A stretch of 64,000 nt of DNA, from NCBI GenBank assembly GCA_016710095.1, contig JADJLL010000001.1, forward strand, positions 1 to 64,000. Direction: 5' to 3'. The position numbers and the translations under genes were made by a program. Below the pieces are notes generated by a model. It was not told the DNA's origin. It did not search any database and was given only the letters and a program-made list of their open reading frames with translations. Source of the DNA: Candidatus Eiseniibacteriota bacterium (lineage in GTDB: Bacteria; Eisenbacteria; RBG-16-71-46). Shown in pieces: positions 1 to 8,430 of the stretch; the stretch's first letter is position 1; every line of letters begins with the position of its first letter.

Positions 1-403
1 GCGTTGATCATTAATCCGCCGGCGCGCGGCGGCCTCAGCCGGATCGAGCGACGGATCGGGCATGTTCTGTAGAAACCGCGGTGCCCGCGCCCGTGTGCGC
101 GTCGCGGCGCGCGGGAGGAGAATCCACGGTCGAGAGCCGTCCGGCAGCCGCAACACGATGACGCCAGACAGGAAAGCTTTGACGTCGGTCGCGCCGAAGG
201 GCGCGAGGGCGTGTCCTGGTGATGTCGTAGTCCGTCCCGTAGACCTCGACGTCGAAGTCGGTGCTCGGCCGTCCGAGCAGCAGGGCATCGCGCACGCATC
301 CGCCGACGAGAAACGCGCGCGAGAACACTTCGTGCGAATCGAGCACGCGCTGGAGCGCGCCCGGCACGGCGATCGCGAGTGGTTCCCGAACGAGCGGTGA
401 CAT
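1..403 (-). pseudogene. CCA-adding enzyme / poly(A) polymerase head domain, N-terminal fragment, frameshifted and cut by window edge
   Basis: Read from an ATG at 403 leftwards, the protein carries the nucleotidyltransferase signature of class II CCA-adding enzymes: FLVGGCVRDALLLGRPSTDF followed by DVEVYG, with the metal-binding D-x-D pair. After about position 225 the family sequence continues but jumps between frames: ALAPFGATDV, then GVIVLRLPDGS, then RRDAHTGAG, then DPSLDPAEAAARRR lie in different frames within 220 bases. At least four indels are needed to join them. The family adds or repairs the 3' CCA end of tRNA. The catalytic core and the rest of the gene would lie left of the window. 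Either a decayed gene or, given the intact residues between breaks, uncorrected sequence error near a contig end. Confidence 0.7.
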
Positions 404-419
404 GGCGCCCGCAGGATAA

Positions 420-1407
420 ACGCTCGCGCGAAAGCGCGCAGGTTCAAGGGACGGGGGCGTGCGTGATCCCGGTCCGGGAGTTCGCCCTCGTGCGCCTCGA
501 GGTTGGTGCGGCACTCGCAGCGGCGGCCGTCGGCGCTCACGAACGCGCAACGGTCTCCGTCGCGCTCGCTGACCGCGCGGCGCAGGTGCGCGGGAATCGT
601 GCGAACGTTGGTCGTCGGCCGCGCGGCTATCAATTGGCTGCGAGTTGCCCCCAACCGAGCCCACGCTTCTCGATCTGCTCGACCAGCGCCTCGACCGCGC
701 GATCGATCGCCGCCGCCGAAGTTCGCGCGGGCAGCGTGTGCCCGGTCAGCTCGAGCAGTCGCGCGATCTTCGCCATCGTGCTCTTCGGCAGCGACACCCA
801 CTGTCGCGGTTCGGGCGGCGGCGCTTGCTCGTCAGCGCCGAGGTCGGCGAAGAGTGGCCCCATCGTTTGTGCGGTTTCGGGCGACTCGATGGGACTTAGT
901 GGCCAGCGAAAACCCTAATTCCCGCCGCCGTGGATCTTGGGTCGCATTCCTGGGTGGCGGGCGCCTTCGGGGAGGGGACTCACGCTCCGGCGTCGGTCGC
1001 GCTCGCCGCGCGGCTGTCTGGGATCAGGCGCTTCACCTGTTAGCGTCTTGCTCATGCGGCGGCGGAGCAGTGCGCGCCGCGTGCTTTCGGCGTCAGCTCC
1101 GGCGCAAGGAGCACCAGCGCCGACAGGTCAGGCACGCCGTCGGCGATCGCCGCGTACATTCGGGGAAGCGTCGCGCCATGCTGGCGGCGGAAGCGCTGAA
1201 GCGCCGACGTCGTCGACACCGCCCAGCTTCCACGCTAGCGCAGTCGAACATCGAGGGTAGCCGCGGGCAGAGTAGAGGCGTCGTGGCGCTCCACCTCGGC
1301 GATGTGCAGCAGGAGATCGGCGAGCGTGCGGCGCTCTTGGGCGCGAAGCGACTTCAGCGACGCGACCAGGTCGCGATCGGCGAGATGCGAGAGCCTGAAG
1401 CGATCCA
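420..1407 (-). pseudogene. HNH endonuclease remnant (helical repeat-type), multiply frameshifted
   Basis: Starting at ATG 1407 the frame reads LSHLADRDLVASLKSLRAQE and ERRTLADLLLHIAEVERHDA, the usual N-terminus of multi-copy HNH endonucleases of high-GC bacteria. The continuation changes frame: LPRMYAAIADGVPDLSALVL and LAPELTP at about 1100-1200, QVKRLI at about 1030, then ARTSAAAIDRAVEALVEQIE near 690, and finally IPAHLRRAVSERDGDRCAFV with GRRC near 530-590, the segment that normally precedes the HNH core. Several stops and at least four frame changes interrupt it. The histidine-rich catalytic core that should follow GRRC is not recognisable in any frame, so the nuclease would be inactive even if the frameshifts were sequence errors. 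Order and spacing of the pieces fit one gene. Confidence 0.68.
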
Positions 1408-1746
1408 TCGTGCGACTCCGCTTCGGGGGCGGGTCACACGGTTTGTATCACGGTACTTTTCGCGTCCCGCCGTTGCGCTCACGCGCACGATCGCCCTTCG
1501 CCGCGAAAACTCTCGAGCGATCGCCCGCGTTCTCGCGGCAGCGCGCAAGCACGGCGCGATGCCGCGCGATGCCTCATCGGGCGGCGCTCGATCGCCGGCG
1601 CCCCCGCGAAATGCGTCAACGGGAAAATCAGGCGAATCACCGGCGGGGCCCGCTCCTCCACGCGCAGCCGGGCTGAACTCACCCCCACACACCCCGCCGT
1701 TTTCCCGCACACATCCGCGCCCGCAGCGTGTAGTTTTTCCGCCATC
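1408..1746. other. Intergenic region, no gene seen
   Basis: This 339-base stretch lies between the divergent HNH remnant and the first acetyltransferase gene. Its AT-richer patch around 1440-1460 could hold the promoter of the leftward gene. No convincing sigma-70 pair was found in front of 1747. Reading frames that cross it have no family resemblance and look like antisense shadows. Confidence 0.4.
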
Positions 1747-2289
1747 ATGCCGCCGACGCTTCGACTCCATACCGCTCGCCTCGATCTCGTCGCGGGCACG
1801 CTCGCGCTCGCCGAGGCCGAACTGCGCGACATTGCCGAGTTCGCGGCCGCGCTCGGCTGCGTCGTGCCGCCGTCGTGGCCGCCGGGCGAGTACGACCGCG
1901 CCGCGATCGAGTACCTCCGCGATCGCATGCGCGAAGGTGGCGACGTCTGCGCCGGCTGGTACTCGTGGTACGCGATCGAACGCGTGAGCCGCACCGTCGT
2001 CGGCGCCGGCGGCTACTACGGCCCGCCCACGGACGGCGAAGTCGAGGTCGGCTATTCCGTGATCCCCGAAGCGCAGCGCCGCGGCATCGCCACCGAAATG
2101 ACGCGCGCGCTCGTCGCGCACGCTTTCGAACAGCCGCTCGTGCGCTCGGTGCGCGCGCACACGTTCGACTCGAACCCGGCGTCCATCCGCGTGCTCGAGC
2201 GCTGCGGCTTCGCGCGCATCGGCCCCGGCGAGGCGCCCGAAACCGTCCGATTCCGCTTCGGCCGTCCGCAGGGAGCGCGCGAGACATGA
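1747..2289 (+). CDS. GNAT family N-acetyltransferase (RimJ-like)
   Basis: A 180-residue protein of the usual single-domain GNAT length, predicted to move an acetyl group from acetyl-CoA to an amine; the acceptor cannot be inferred. It opens with LRLHTARLDLV, the beta-1 strand typical of the RimJ/RimL-type subfamily. The acetyl-CoA pyrophosphate loop is QRRGIA at residues 110-115, followed by the helix MTRALVAHAF. The segment around N143-P144-A145-S146 and ERCGF at 151-155 matches the C-terminal part of the fold (the N-x-A-S-x-x-x-x-x-x-x-GF pattern). The stop overlaps the start of the next acetyltransferase by four bases (ATGA), so the two are probably translated together. The start has no clear Shine-Dalgarno sequence, but protein homology supports it. 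Confidence 0.88.
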   Translation: MPPTLRLHTARLDLVAGTLALAEAELRDIAEFAAALGCVVPPSWPPGEYDRAAIEYLRDRMREGGDVCAGWYSWYAIERVSRTVVGAGGYYGPPTDGEVEVGYSVIPEAQRRGIATEMTRALVAHAFEQPLVRSVRAHTFDSNPASIRVLERCGFARIGPGEAPETVRFRFGRPQGARET

Positions 2290-2813
2290 GCGGCCTGCAC
2301 CTGCGGCTCGCCACGCCCGACGACGCCCCCGCGCTGCGCGCGATCTACGCGCCGTACGTCGAACACACCGCCGTGTCGTTCGAGGAGATCGTTCCGGGCG
2401 TCGAGGAGTTCGCCGGCCGCATCCGCGAGTCCAACGAACGTTGGGCGTGGGTCGTCGCCGAGCTGACCGGCGAACCCGTGGGCTACGCGTACGGCTCGTC
2501 GCACCGCAAACGCTCGGCGTACCGCTGGTCGGTCGAGGTCTCGGCCTACGTGCATCCGGACTTCCATCGCCGCGGCATCGCACGCGCGCTCTACGGCGAG
2601 CTGCTCGCGCGCCTCGCCGAGCGCGGCTTCTGCAATGCGTACGCCGGCATCTCGCTCCCGAACGACGCCAGCCTCGCGCTGCACCGCTCGCTGGGCTTCA
2701 CGGACATCGGCGTGTTCCCGCGCGTGGGCTGGAAGCGCGGCGCGTGGCACGACGTCGCCTGGCTGTACCGCGCGCTGCGCGAGTCACCGCCCACCGAGCC
2801 GCACGAGCGCTGA
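2286..2813 (+). CDS. GNAT acetyltransferase, phosphinothricin N-acetyltransferase-like
   Basis: A 175-residue cytosolic acetyltransferase. It has the signature of the phosphinothricin/arsinothricin acetyltransferase subfamily: R-x-A-x-P-x-D-A near residues 7-14, IYAPYVEHTAVSFE at 20-33, the acetyl-CoA loop HRRGIA at 94-99, and the conserved end GF-x-x-x-G-V-F-P-x-V-G-W-K-x-G-x-W-H-D from 137 to 156. Members acetylate the free amino group of small amino-acid-like toxins or modified amino acids, so a detoxification role is plausible but not shown. It overlaps the preceding GNAT gene by four bases and is followed by a short gap and leftward genes. Length and start agree with the family. Confidence 0.88.
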   Translation: MSGLHLRLATPDDAPALRAIYAPYVEHTAVSFEEIVPGVEEFAGRIRESNERWAWVVAELTGEPVGYAYGSSHRKRSAYRWSVEVSAYVHPDFHRRGIARALYGELLARLAERGFCNAYAGISLPNDASLALHRSLGFTDIGVFPRVGWKRGAWHDVAWLYRALRESPPTEPHER

Positions 2814-2833
2814 TCGCGACAGCGTCGCCGCGG

Positions 2834-3106
2834 TCACAGCCTCGGTGCGATCACCGCCGCGGCTTCCGCCGACGTTCGCACGGGCACGATCTCGAACTCG
2901 ACGAGATCCTCCCACTGCGATGTCCACAGCTGCAGCCGTTCGAGGCTCTCGGCCTCCATCACCTGCCAGCAGGTGCGGAAGTCGTGATCCACCCAGCTCG
3001 CCACGTACTTCACGTCGTCCGGCGCGAGCCGTCCGCGATCGCGAAAGCGGCGGTAGACCTGCGGCGCGATTCCCTCGGCGTAACGCTCGATCACCATGAA
3101 AAGCAC
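2834..3106 (-). CDS. DUF3303 family protein
   Basis: A 90-residue protein that starts with GTG at 3106. The beginning (LFMVIERY), a central YVASWVDHDFRTCWQVMEA and the ending W-x-D-L-V-E-F-E-I-V-P-V match the small DUF3303 family, whose members have a ferredoxin-like alpha-beta fold of about 80-90 residues and no assigned function. The GTG is chosen because family members begin two residues before the F-M-V-I-E segment. It lies four bases downstream of the stop of the ASCH gene on the same strand, so the two are likely co-transcribed. No signal peptide or membrane segment is visible. Confidence 0.72.
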   Translation of the reverse strand: MLFMVIERYAEGIAPQVYRRFRDRGRLAPDDVKYVASWVDHDFRTCWQVMEAESLERLQLWTSQWEDLVEFEIVPVRTSAEAAAVIAPRL

Positions 3107-3110
3107 GGCG

Positions 3111-3587
3111 TCAGTTCCTTTCGTTCCGCGGTGCGAGCACCGCGAGCAGTTCGAACTCCTGGCAGACCAGCTCCAGCCGCTCGTGAAACACGGTCCCCAA
3201 TCTCGCACACTCGCGCTCGAAGAACGCGCGGTGCCCGCGGCGCCAGTCTTCCAGCGTGCGGTCGCCTTCGCCTTCCTTCGCCGCGAACTCCGCGGTCACG
3301 TCGGCGAACGCGACGTGCGACGACGCCGTCACGCGCGTGAGCAGCACGGGCTCGCCCGCGTGATCGAGCACGATCGCGACGTCCCCGACGGCCGGCTCGC
3401 GCTCGCCGTCGGCCTCGAGCCCCGCGACCGACATGCAGGTCGCACGCTTGTCGCCGTCGCGGATGAGCGCGATCAGCCGCGCGGAAAGCTCGGGCGAGTC
3501 GCCGTACTCGTCGAGGAACACGCGGCCCTCGGGCACGGCGACGCCCCGTTCGCGAATCCGTTCGAACGCCGCGGCCAGCCGGTCCAT
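3111..3587 (-). CDS. ASCH domain-containing protein
   Basis: A 158-residue soluble protein. From about residue 30 it shows the pattern of ASCH (PUA-like) proteins: GDSPELSARLIALIRDGDKR followed by AT, then AVGDVAIVLDHAGEPVLLTR, then a conserved F-x-D-V-T-x-E-F-A-x-K-E-G-E-G-D-R-T-L-E-x-W-R-x-x-H run around residues 95-125. ASCH domains bind RNA or modified nucleotides; some are nucleases or amidohydrolases, so the exact role is open. The start is ATG 3587, seven bases after the end of the secreted-protein gene upstream on the same strand. The DUF3303 gene follows. Confidence 0.8.
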   Translation of the reverse strand: MDRLAAAFERIRERGVAVPEGRVFLDEYGDSPELSARLIALIRDGDKRATCMSVAGLEADGEREPAVGDVAIVLDHAGEPVLLTRVTASSHVAFADVTAEFAAKEGEGDRTLEDWRRGHRAFFERECARLGTVFHERLELVCQEFELLAVLAPRNERN

Positions 3588-3594
3588 GCGCGGC

Positions 3595-4786
3595 TCAGCG
3601 CACACGCACGATCGTCTTCGTGCGCACGCCGTCCGCGGTCGTGAGCCGCGCCCAGTAGAGCCCGGGCGAAGCCTCGCGTCTTTCACCAACGGACTCACGT
3701 CCGGTCCACGACGCATGTGTCTCGCCCGCAGGCGCATCGCCGTCGAATACTGTCGCCACGCGGCGCCCCGAGATGTCGAGCACGTCCAGCCGCGCGTGCT
3801 GCGCGCGCGGCAGGACCACGCCATCTGAACGGGGCCGCGCGAGGGGTTCGGCGCGAGCGCCAGGCGCAACTCGGGACGTGCCACGGGCCGCGACGGCGCG
3901 TCGAGCGTGATCGCGCCCGCGTTGAACGCGGTCCAGAGCGAGTCGAGCTGGCGAATGCTGTCGGGCTGCGTCGAGAATGCGACGAGCACGCGATGCGTCT
4001 CGTCCGTCGTGTGCGCGGTCGAGTCCCAGAGCGGCGCGGCCCAGCCGGCGTACGTGTTCGGCCCGTAGCCGCGCACGAAGCGCTGCCCGGCGGGCACGGT
4101 GCTCGGGTAGATCGTCGCGACCGACTGCCCCAGTCCGAGCCTGTAGCCCACTTGCTGCAACCAGCGGCCGTCCCAGCCCTCGTTGATGCACGCCGTCGTG
4201 CAGTACCCGCGCTGCTGCAACGCGCCGTTGGTGTCGCGGTAGCGCATCGCGCGATACGTGTCGAAGAACGCCAATCGCGGCACCCAGTCCTGGTAGCTGC
4301 CGGTGTAGGGCACCTGCGAGTACTGGATCGTGCGCTCGACCACGAAGTAGCTGCGGTCGCCGTAGAACCAGTACCGGGTCAGCACCGGCGGGCGGCCCTC
4401 CGAGACCGTGCGCGTCGAGACCTGCGCCGCGCGGTCGGACTGGCTGTCCACGTGCCAGTCGATCTCGACCAGCTGCGGCGGGTAGATCGAGCCCTTCGAG
4501 CCCGTCCCGCGCATGTCCTGCCCGAAGTACTCGGTCTGGGTGTTTTCCTCGCTCGAGAGGTCCCGGACGCGGTCGCGGTCCTTGTAGACCAGCGTGACGA
4601 TCATGTCCGGCCGGGTGAGGTCGAACTGGATCCGGAAGTGTTCGCTCTCGACCGTCTGGGTGAACGGCGTCCACGGTCAGCTGCCCCGGGTCCACGGGGA
4701 CGATGTCGAACGCGGGCACGGTGGCCGGGGCCGCGGCGAGCAGCAGCAGGGCGGGGGCGAGGATGCGGAGTCGAGGGGCTCTTCAT
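3595..4786 (-). pseudogene. Secreted protein with FlgD-like C-terminal tail, frameshifted
   Basis: Three frames must be joined to read this gene. From ATG 4786 the reading moves after a few codons into a hydrophobic signal peptide (LRILAPALLLLAAAPATVPA), then near 4670 into a long central frame containing FTQTVESEHF, MIVTLVYKDRD and an aromatic-rich body up to about 3830, and finally into LDVLDISGRRVATVFDG and LYWARLTTADGVRTKTIVRV to the stop at 3595. The tail is the FlgD-like Ig/T9SS type A sorting module also seen in four other proteins of this window, so export and outer-surface anchoring are likely. The central body matches no family I recognise. Residues between breaks look undamaged, which favours indel errors or very recent inactivation. 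Confidence 0.65.
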
Positions 4787-4935
4787 GTGCGGGAGAGTCT
4801 AGGGGAGCGTCCCCGGGCCAACCAGTGTTCGCTCACGGAAAACGTCCGGCTTCCTCCTCGGGCTCCGTTCACCCGTTGCACGCTGCAATCGTGGGGAGAG
4901 TCCCGTGGCGGACTGCGAAATCGCGAGTTGCGGTC

Positions 4936-4964
4936 TTGAACCGGGGGGCCGCCTTCCGTAGAGT
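4936..4964 (+). promoter_or_regulatory. Sigma-70-like promoter of the pyrimidine operon
   Basis: TTGAAC at 4936-4941 and TAGAGT at 4959-4964 are separated by exactly 17 bases and precede pyrB. The expected transcript start is near 4971, giving a leader of about 60 nucleotides that contains the hairpin described next. No other promoter-like pair of this quality was seen between 4787 and 5033. Confidence 0.6.
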
Positions 4965-5001
4965 GCGGCCCGAATCCAGCAGTCACTCACCACCTTTTAA
5001 T

Positions 5002-5018
5002 GGGACCCGAGAGGTCCC
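5002..5018 (+). promoter_or_regulatory. PyrR-binding-loop-like hairpin in the pyrB leader
   Basis: GGGACC (5002-5007) pairs with GGTCCC (5013-5018) around the loop CGAGA. The loop and its 3' side read CGAGAGG, the conserved core of the RNA loop bound by PyrR in pyr leaders of many bacteria. It ends two bases before the ribosome-binding site AAGGAG (5021-5026) of pyrB, so a bound protein could block translation directly, as known for PyrR in mycobacteria. No terminator or antiterminator is visible. PyrR itself is not in the window. Confidence 0.5.
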
Positions 5019-5032
5019 GAAAGGAGACTCGG

Positions 5033-6040
5033 ATGACCATGTCCGTCTCTGCTCCGCCCGCCCCGGCGCCTGTGAGCGCGGGGTCTTTTCATCGGTACTC
5101 GGTTCACAGCGACGCGCGCCACCTCCTCGCACTCGAGGGGATGACGCGCGATGTCCTGCTTGGCCTCCTCGAGGATGCCGCGACCGAGCGCGAATGGCTG
5201 CGCTCCGGCGCGCCGAACCGCACCGACCTGGCCGGCTGCTCCGTCATGCTCGCGTTCGTCGAGGACTCGACCCGCACGCGCATGTCGTTCGAGATCGCCG
5301 CGCGGCGCATGGGCGCCAACGCGCTCACGTTCAACGCCGGCGCCTCGTCGCTCAACAAGGGCGAGACGCTGCTCGACACCATGCGGCTGTTCGAGGCGAT
5401 GGGCGCGCAGCTGCTGATCATCCGGCACTCCATGTCCGGCGCTCCGGCCTACCTCGCGCAGCACCTGCGCGCGACCGGCGTGATCAACGCCGGCGACGGC
5501 ATGCACGAGCACCCGACGCAGGGCCTGCTCGACCTGCTCACGCTGCGCGACGCCTGGAGCGGCGAGTTCGAGGGCAAGCGCCTCGCGATCGTCGGCGACA
5601 TCGCGCACTCGCGCGTGGCGCGCTCGGCGATGGCGGGACTGAGCACGCTCGGCGCGCACGTCACCGTGTGCGGCCCGGGCACGCTGCTGCCGGCCGACGT
5701 CGAACTGCTCGGCTGCACGGTCGCGCCGACGGTCGAGGACGCGATGGAAGGCGCCGACGCCGTGATGGCGCTGCGCATCCAGAAGGAGCGCATGGAAGGC
5801 GGACTGCTGCCCTCGCTCGTCGAGTACGCGCGCGAGTGGGGCGTCAATCACGAGCGCGTCGCGCTGCTCAAGCCCGGCGCGGTCGTCATGCATCCGGGAC
5901 CGGTCAATCGCGGCGTCGAGCTGCAGGCGTCCGTCGCGGACTCCGCCCGCTCGGTGATCCTCGACCAGGTCGCCAACGGTGTCGCCGTGCGCTGCGCGGT
6001 GCTCAAGCGCTGCTGGCAGGCGTGGAAGGAGGCCGCATGA
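5033..6040 (+). CDS. pyrB: Aspartate carbamoyltransferase catalytic subunit
   Basis: Condenses carbamoyl phosphate with L-aspartate, the first committed step of UMP synthesis. The 335-residue protein has the carbamoyl-phosphate loop STRTR at residues 79-83 within EDSTRTRMSFE, HPTQ at 160-163, and HPGPVNRG near residue 290, all signatures of the catalytic chain. ATG 5033 is chosen over an in-frame ATG at 5000 because AAGGAG lies six to seven bases upstream and the earlier start falls inside the leader hairpin. No pyrI-like regulatory chain gene is nearby. The last four bases (ATGA) overlap pyrC, so translation of the operon is probably coupled. It is the first gene behind the promoter at 4936. 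Confidence 0.97.
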   Translation: MTMSVSAPPAPAPVSAGSFHRYSVHSDARHLLALEGMTRDVLLGLLEDAATEREWLRSGAPNRTDLAGCSVMLAFVEDSTRTRMSFEIAARRMGANALTFNAGASSLNKGETLLDTMRLFEAMGAQLLIIRHSMSGAPAYLAQHLRATGVINAGDGMHEHPTQGLLDLLTLRDAWSGEFEGKRLAIVGDIAHSRVARSAMAGLSTLGAHVTVCGPGTLLPADVELLGCTVAPTVEDAMEGADAVMALRIQKERMEGGLLPSLVEYAREWGVNHERVALLKPGAVVMHPGPVNRGVELQASVADSARSVILDQVANGVAVRCAVLKRCWQAWKEAA

Positions 6041-7353
6041 GCACGATGACGCTGTTCAAGAACGTCACCCACTGGAAGACCGGCGAGAAGGTCACGGTCG
6101 CGGTGGAAGACGGCGTCGTGGTGCCGATGCCGAAGCGCGGTCACGAACACGCGCGCGTGCTCGAAGCGCCGCACGCGGTGCTCGCGCCCGGCCTCGTCGA
6201 CCTGCACGTGCACCTGCGCGAGCCCGGTCAGTCGGGCAAGGAATCCATCGAGACCGGCACGCGCGCCGCGGCCGCGGGCGGCTTCACGGCCGTCGCGTGC
6301 ATGCCGAACACCGTGCCCGTCGTGGACACGCCCGCGTGGGTCGAGTGGGTGCTCGCTCGCGCGCGCGGCGCGGGCTACGCGCGCGTCTACCCGATCGCCG
6401 CCGTCACGCAGGGCCAGAAGGGCGAGCAGCTCGCGCCGCTGCAGGCCATGGCGCGCGCGGGCGCGATCGCGTTCTCCGACGACGGCCACCCGATCGAGAG
6501 CGCCGCGATGATGCGCCGCGCGCTCGAGTACGCGCGCAACACGGGCCTGCCGATCATCGGGCACGAGGAAGATCCCACGCTGCGCGTCGGCGGCGTGATG
6601 AACGAAGGCTTCACGGCCACGCGGCTCGGCCTGCGCGGCCTGCCGAACGCGGCGGAGAGCATCATGTGCCGCCGCGACGCCGACCTCGCGGAGCTCACCG
6701 GCGGACGCGTGCACCTCGCGCACCTGTCGGCGGCGCAGAGCTTCGACGCGCTGCGCGACGCGAAGCGCCGCGGGCTGCCGGTCTCGGGCGAGACGTGCCC
6801 GCACTACTGGGTGCTCACCGACGAGGCCGTCGCGGACTACGACACGCACGCGAAGATGAACCCGCCGCTGCGCTCGGAGGCCGATCGCGCGGCGTGCATC
6901 GCCGCGATCGTGGACGGCACCATCGACTGCTTCGCCACCGATCACGCTCCCCACACGTCCGACGAGAAGGCGCGCCCGTTCGCGGAAGCGCCATTCGGCA
7001 TCGTGGGGCTCGAGACCGCGCTGGCCTTGACCCTGACGTACCTCGTGCACCCGGGCCATCTGTCGCTCGCCCGGGCGATCGAGCTGTGGGCAGACGCGCC
7101 GCGGCGGCTGTTCAACCTGCCGGAGGTGGACCTGGAGCCCGGCTCCGAGGCCGACCTCGTGTTGTTCGACCCGCAAGCGGAGTGGACCGTGGAACCCGAC
7201 CTGTTCTTCTCGAAGGGACGCAATACGCCCTTCGCCGGCTGGAATCTCAAGGGCCGCGTGCTCGCGACCATGATGGCCGGGCGCTTCACGCACCTGGCGC
7301 CCGAGATCGATTTCGATCACCAGCTCGTGCTTCCCTCGGAAAGCCAGAAGTGA
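6037..7353 (+). CDS. pyrC: Dihydroorotase
   Basis: Cyclises N-carbamoyl-L-aspartate to dihydroorotate. The 438-residue length fits the multifunctional/type I dihydroorotases found beside pyrB in many bacteria. Zinc ligands are visible as HVH at residues 57-59 in LVDLHVHLREPG, a histidine in IIGHEED, another in HLAHLSAAQS, and the aspartate of ATDHAPHT near residue 300. The substrate-binding R-E-P-G follows the first motif. The start overlaps the pyrB stop as ATGA and the stop overlaps the GTG of carA. Nothing looks broken, unlike the deeply diverged inactive pyrC paralogues that sometimes accompany pyrB. Confidence 0.97.
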   Translation: MSTMTLFKNVTHWKTGEKVTVAVEDGVVVPMPKRGHEHARVLEAPHAVLAPGLVDLHVHLREPGQSGKESIETGTRAAAAGGFTAVACMPNTVPVVDTPAWVEWVLARARGAGYARVYPIAAVTQGQKGEQLAPLQAMARAGAIAFSDDGHPIESAAMMRRALEYARNTGLPIIGHEEDPTLRVGGVMNEGFTATRLGLRGLPNAAESIMCRRDADLAELTGGRVHLAHLSAAQSFDALRDAKRRGLPVSGETCPHYWVLTDEAVADYDTHAKMNPPLRSEADRAACIAAIVDGTIDCFATDHAPHTSDEKARPFAEAPFGIVGLETALALTLTYLVHPGHLSLARAIELWADAPRRLFNLPEVDLEPGSEADLVLFDPQAEWTVEPDLFFSKGRNTPFAGWNLKGRVLATMMAGRFTHLAPEIDFDHQLVLPSESQK

Positions 7354-8430
7354 CGCGGCGTCCACCGGCCATGCTCGCGCTCGAGGACGGGCGCGTGTTC
7401 CGCGGCGAAGGATTCGGCGCCGCCACCGAGACCACGGGCGAAGTCGTCTTCAACACGGCCATGACCGGCTACCAGGAGGTCATGAGCGATCCGTCGTACT
7501 GCGGCCAGATCCTCACGTTCACTTACCCGCTGATCGGCAACTACGGCGTGAACGACGAGGACTGGGAAAGCTCGGCGCTGCGCGCGCAGGGCATGGTGGT
7601 GCGCGACCTGTGCGAGGTGCCGAGCAACTGGCGCAGCACGGGCACGCTGCACGACCTGCTCGCCTCGCGCGGCGTGCCCGGCATCTCGGGCCTCGACACG
7701 CGCGCGCTCACGCGCCACCTGCGCGATCGCGGCACCATGCGCGGCTGCCTGAGCACGCTTTCGACGAACGCCGACGAACTGGTCGAGAAGGCGCGCAAGA
7801 GCCCGAAGATGGAAGGGCTCGCGCTCGCCGACCTCGTGACGTGCGTCTTTCGGCATCAAGTGGAACATCCTGAGGCTGCTGCGCGCGGAAGGCTTCCGCG
7901 TGCGCGTCGTGCCCGCGCGCACCCCGGCCGCGGACGTGCTCGCGATGAAGCCGGACGGCGTGTTCCTGTCGAACGGCCCCGGAGACCCCGAGCCGCTCGA
8001 CTTCGCGATTCAATCCGCGCGCGAAGTGTGCGCGAAGGTGCCCGTGCTCGGCATCTGCCTCGGCCACCAGCTCATCGGCCTCGCGTTCGGCGCGAAGACG
8101 GTGAAGCTCAAGTTCGGCCATCGCGGCGCGAACCATCCGGTCATCGATCGCCGCAACGGTGTCGTCGAGGTCACGAGCCAGAACCACGGCTTCATGGTGG
8201 ACGCGGCCACGCTGCCCGACGGCGAGTTCGAGCTCACGCATTTCAGCGGCAACGACGGCACGCTCGAAGGCATGGTGCACCGTTCGCTGCCGATCTTCAG
8301 CTGCCAGTACCACCCCGAGTCCGCGCCCGGACCGCACGATTCCCGTGTCTGGTTCCGCGCGTTCTCGGAGGCCGTCGGCAAACGCCGCGGCAAGAAGGTC
8401 CAACCGGTCGCCGTGGGAGGGTTGGCCTGA
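7350..8430 (+). CDS. carA: Carbamoyl-phosphate synthase small subunit, with internal deletion and frameshift
   Basis: Supplies ammonia from glutamine to the large subunit CarB. The N-terminal domain is clear (LALEDGRVFRGEGFGAATET, then FNTAMTGYQEVMSDPSYCGQ), and the glutaminase domain carries VLGICLGHQL with the nucleophile codon at 8056 and QNHGF and HPES for the remaining active site. The two halves are in different frames: the first runs to about 7847, the second starts at about 7849 with FGIKWNILRLLRAEG. Compared with E. coli CarA, roughly 33 residues that normally precede D-F-G-x-K are missing, so about 100 bases have been lost at 7843-7851. As written the gene would not make a full subunit. 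GTG 7350 overlaps the pyrC stop; ATG 7371 is an alternative start. Confidence 0.9.
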
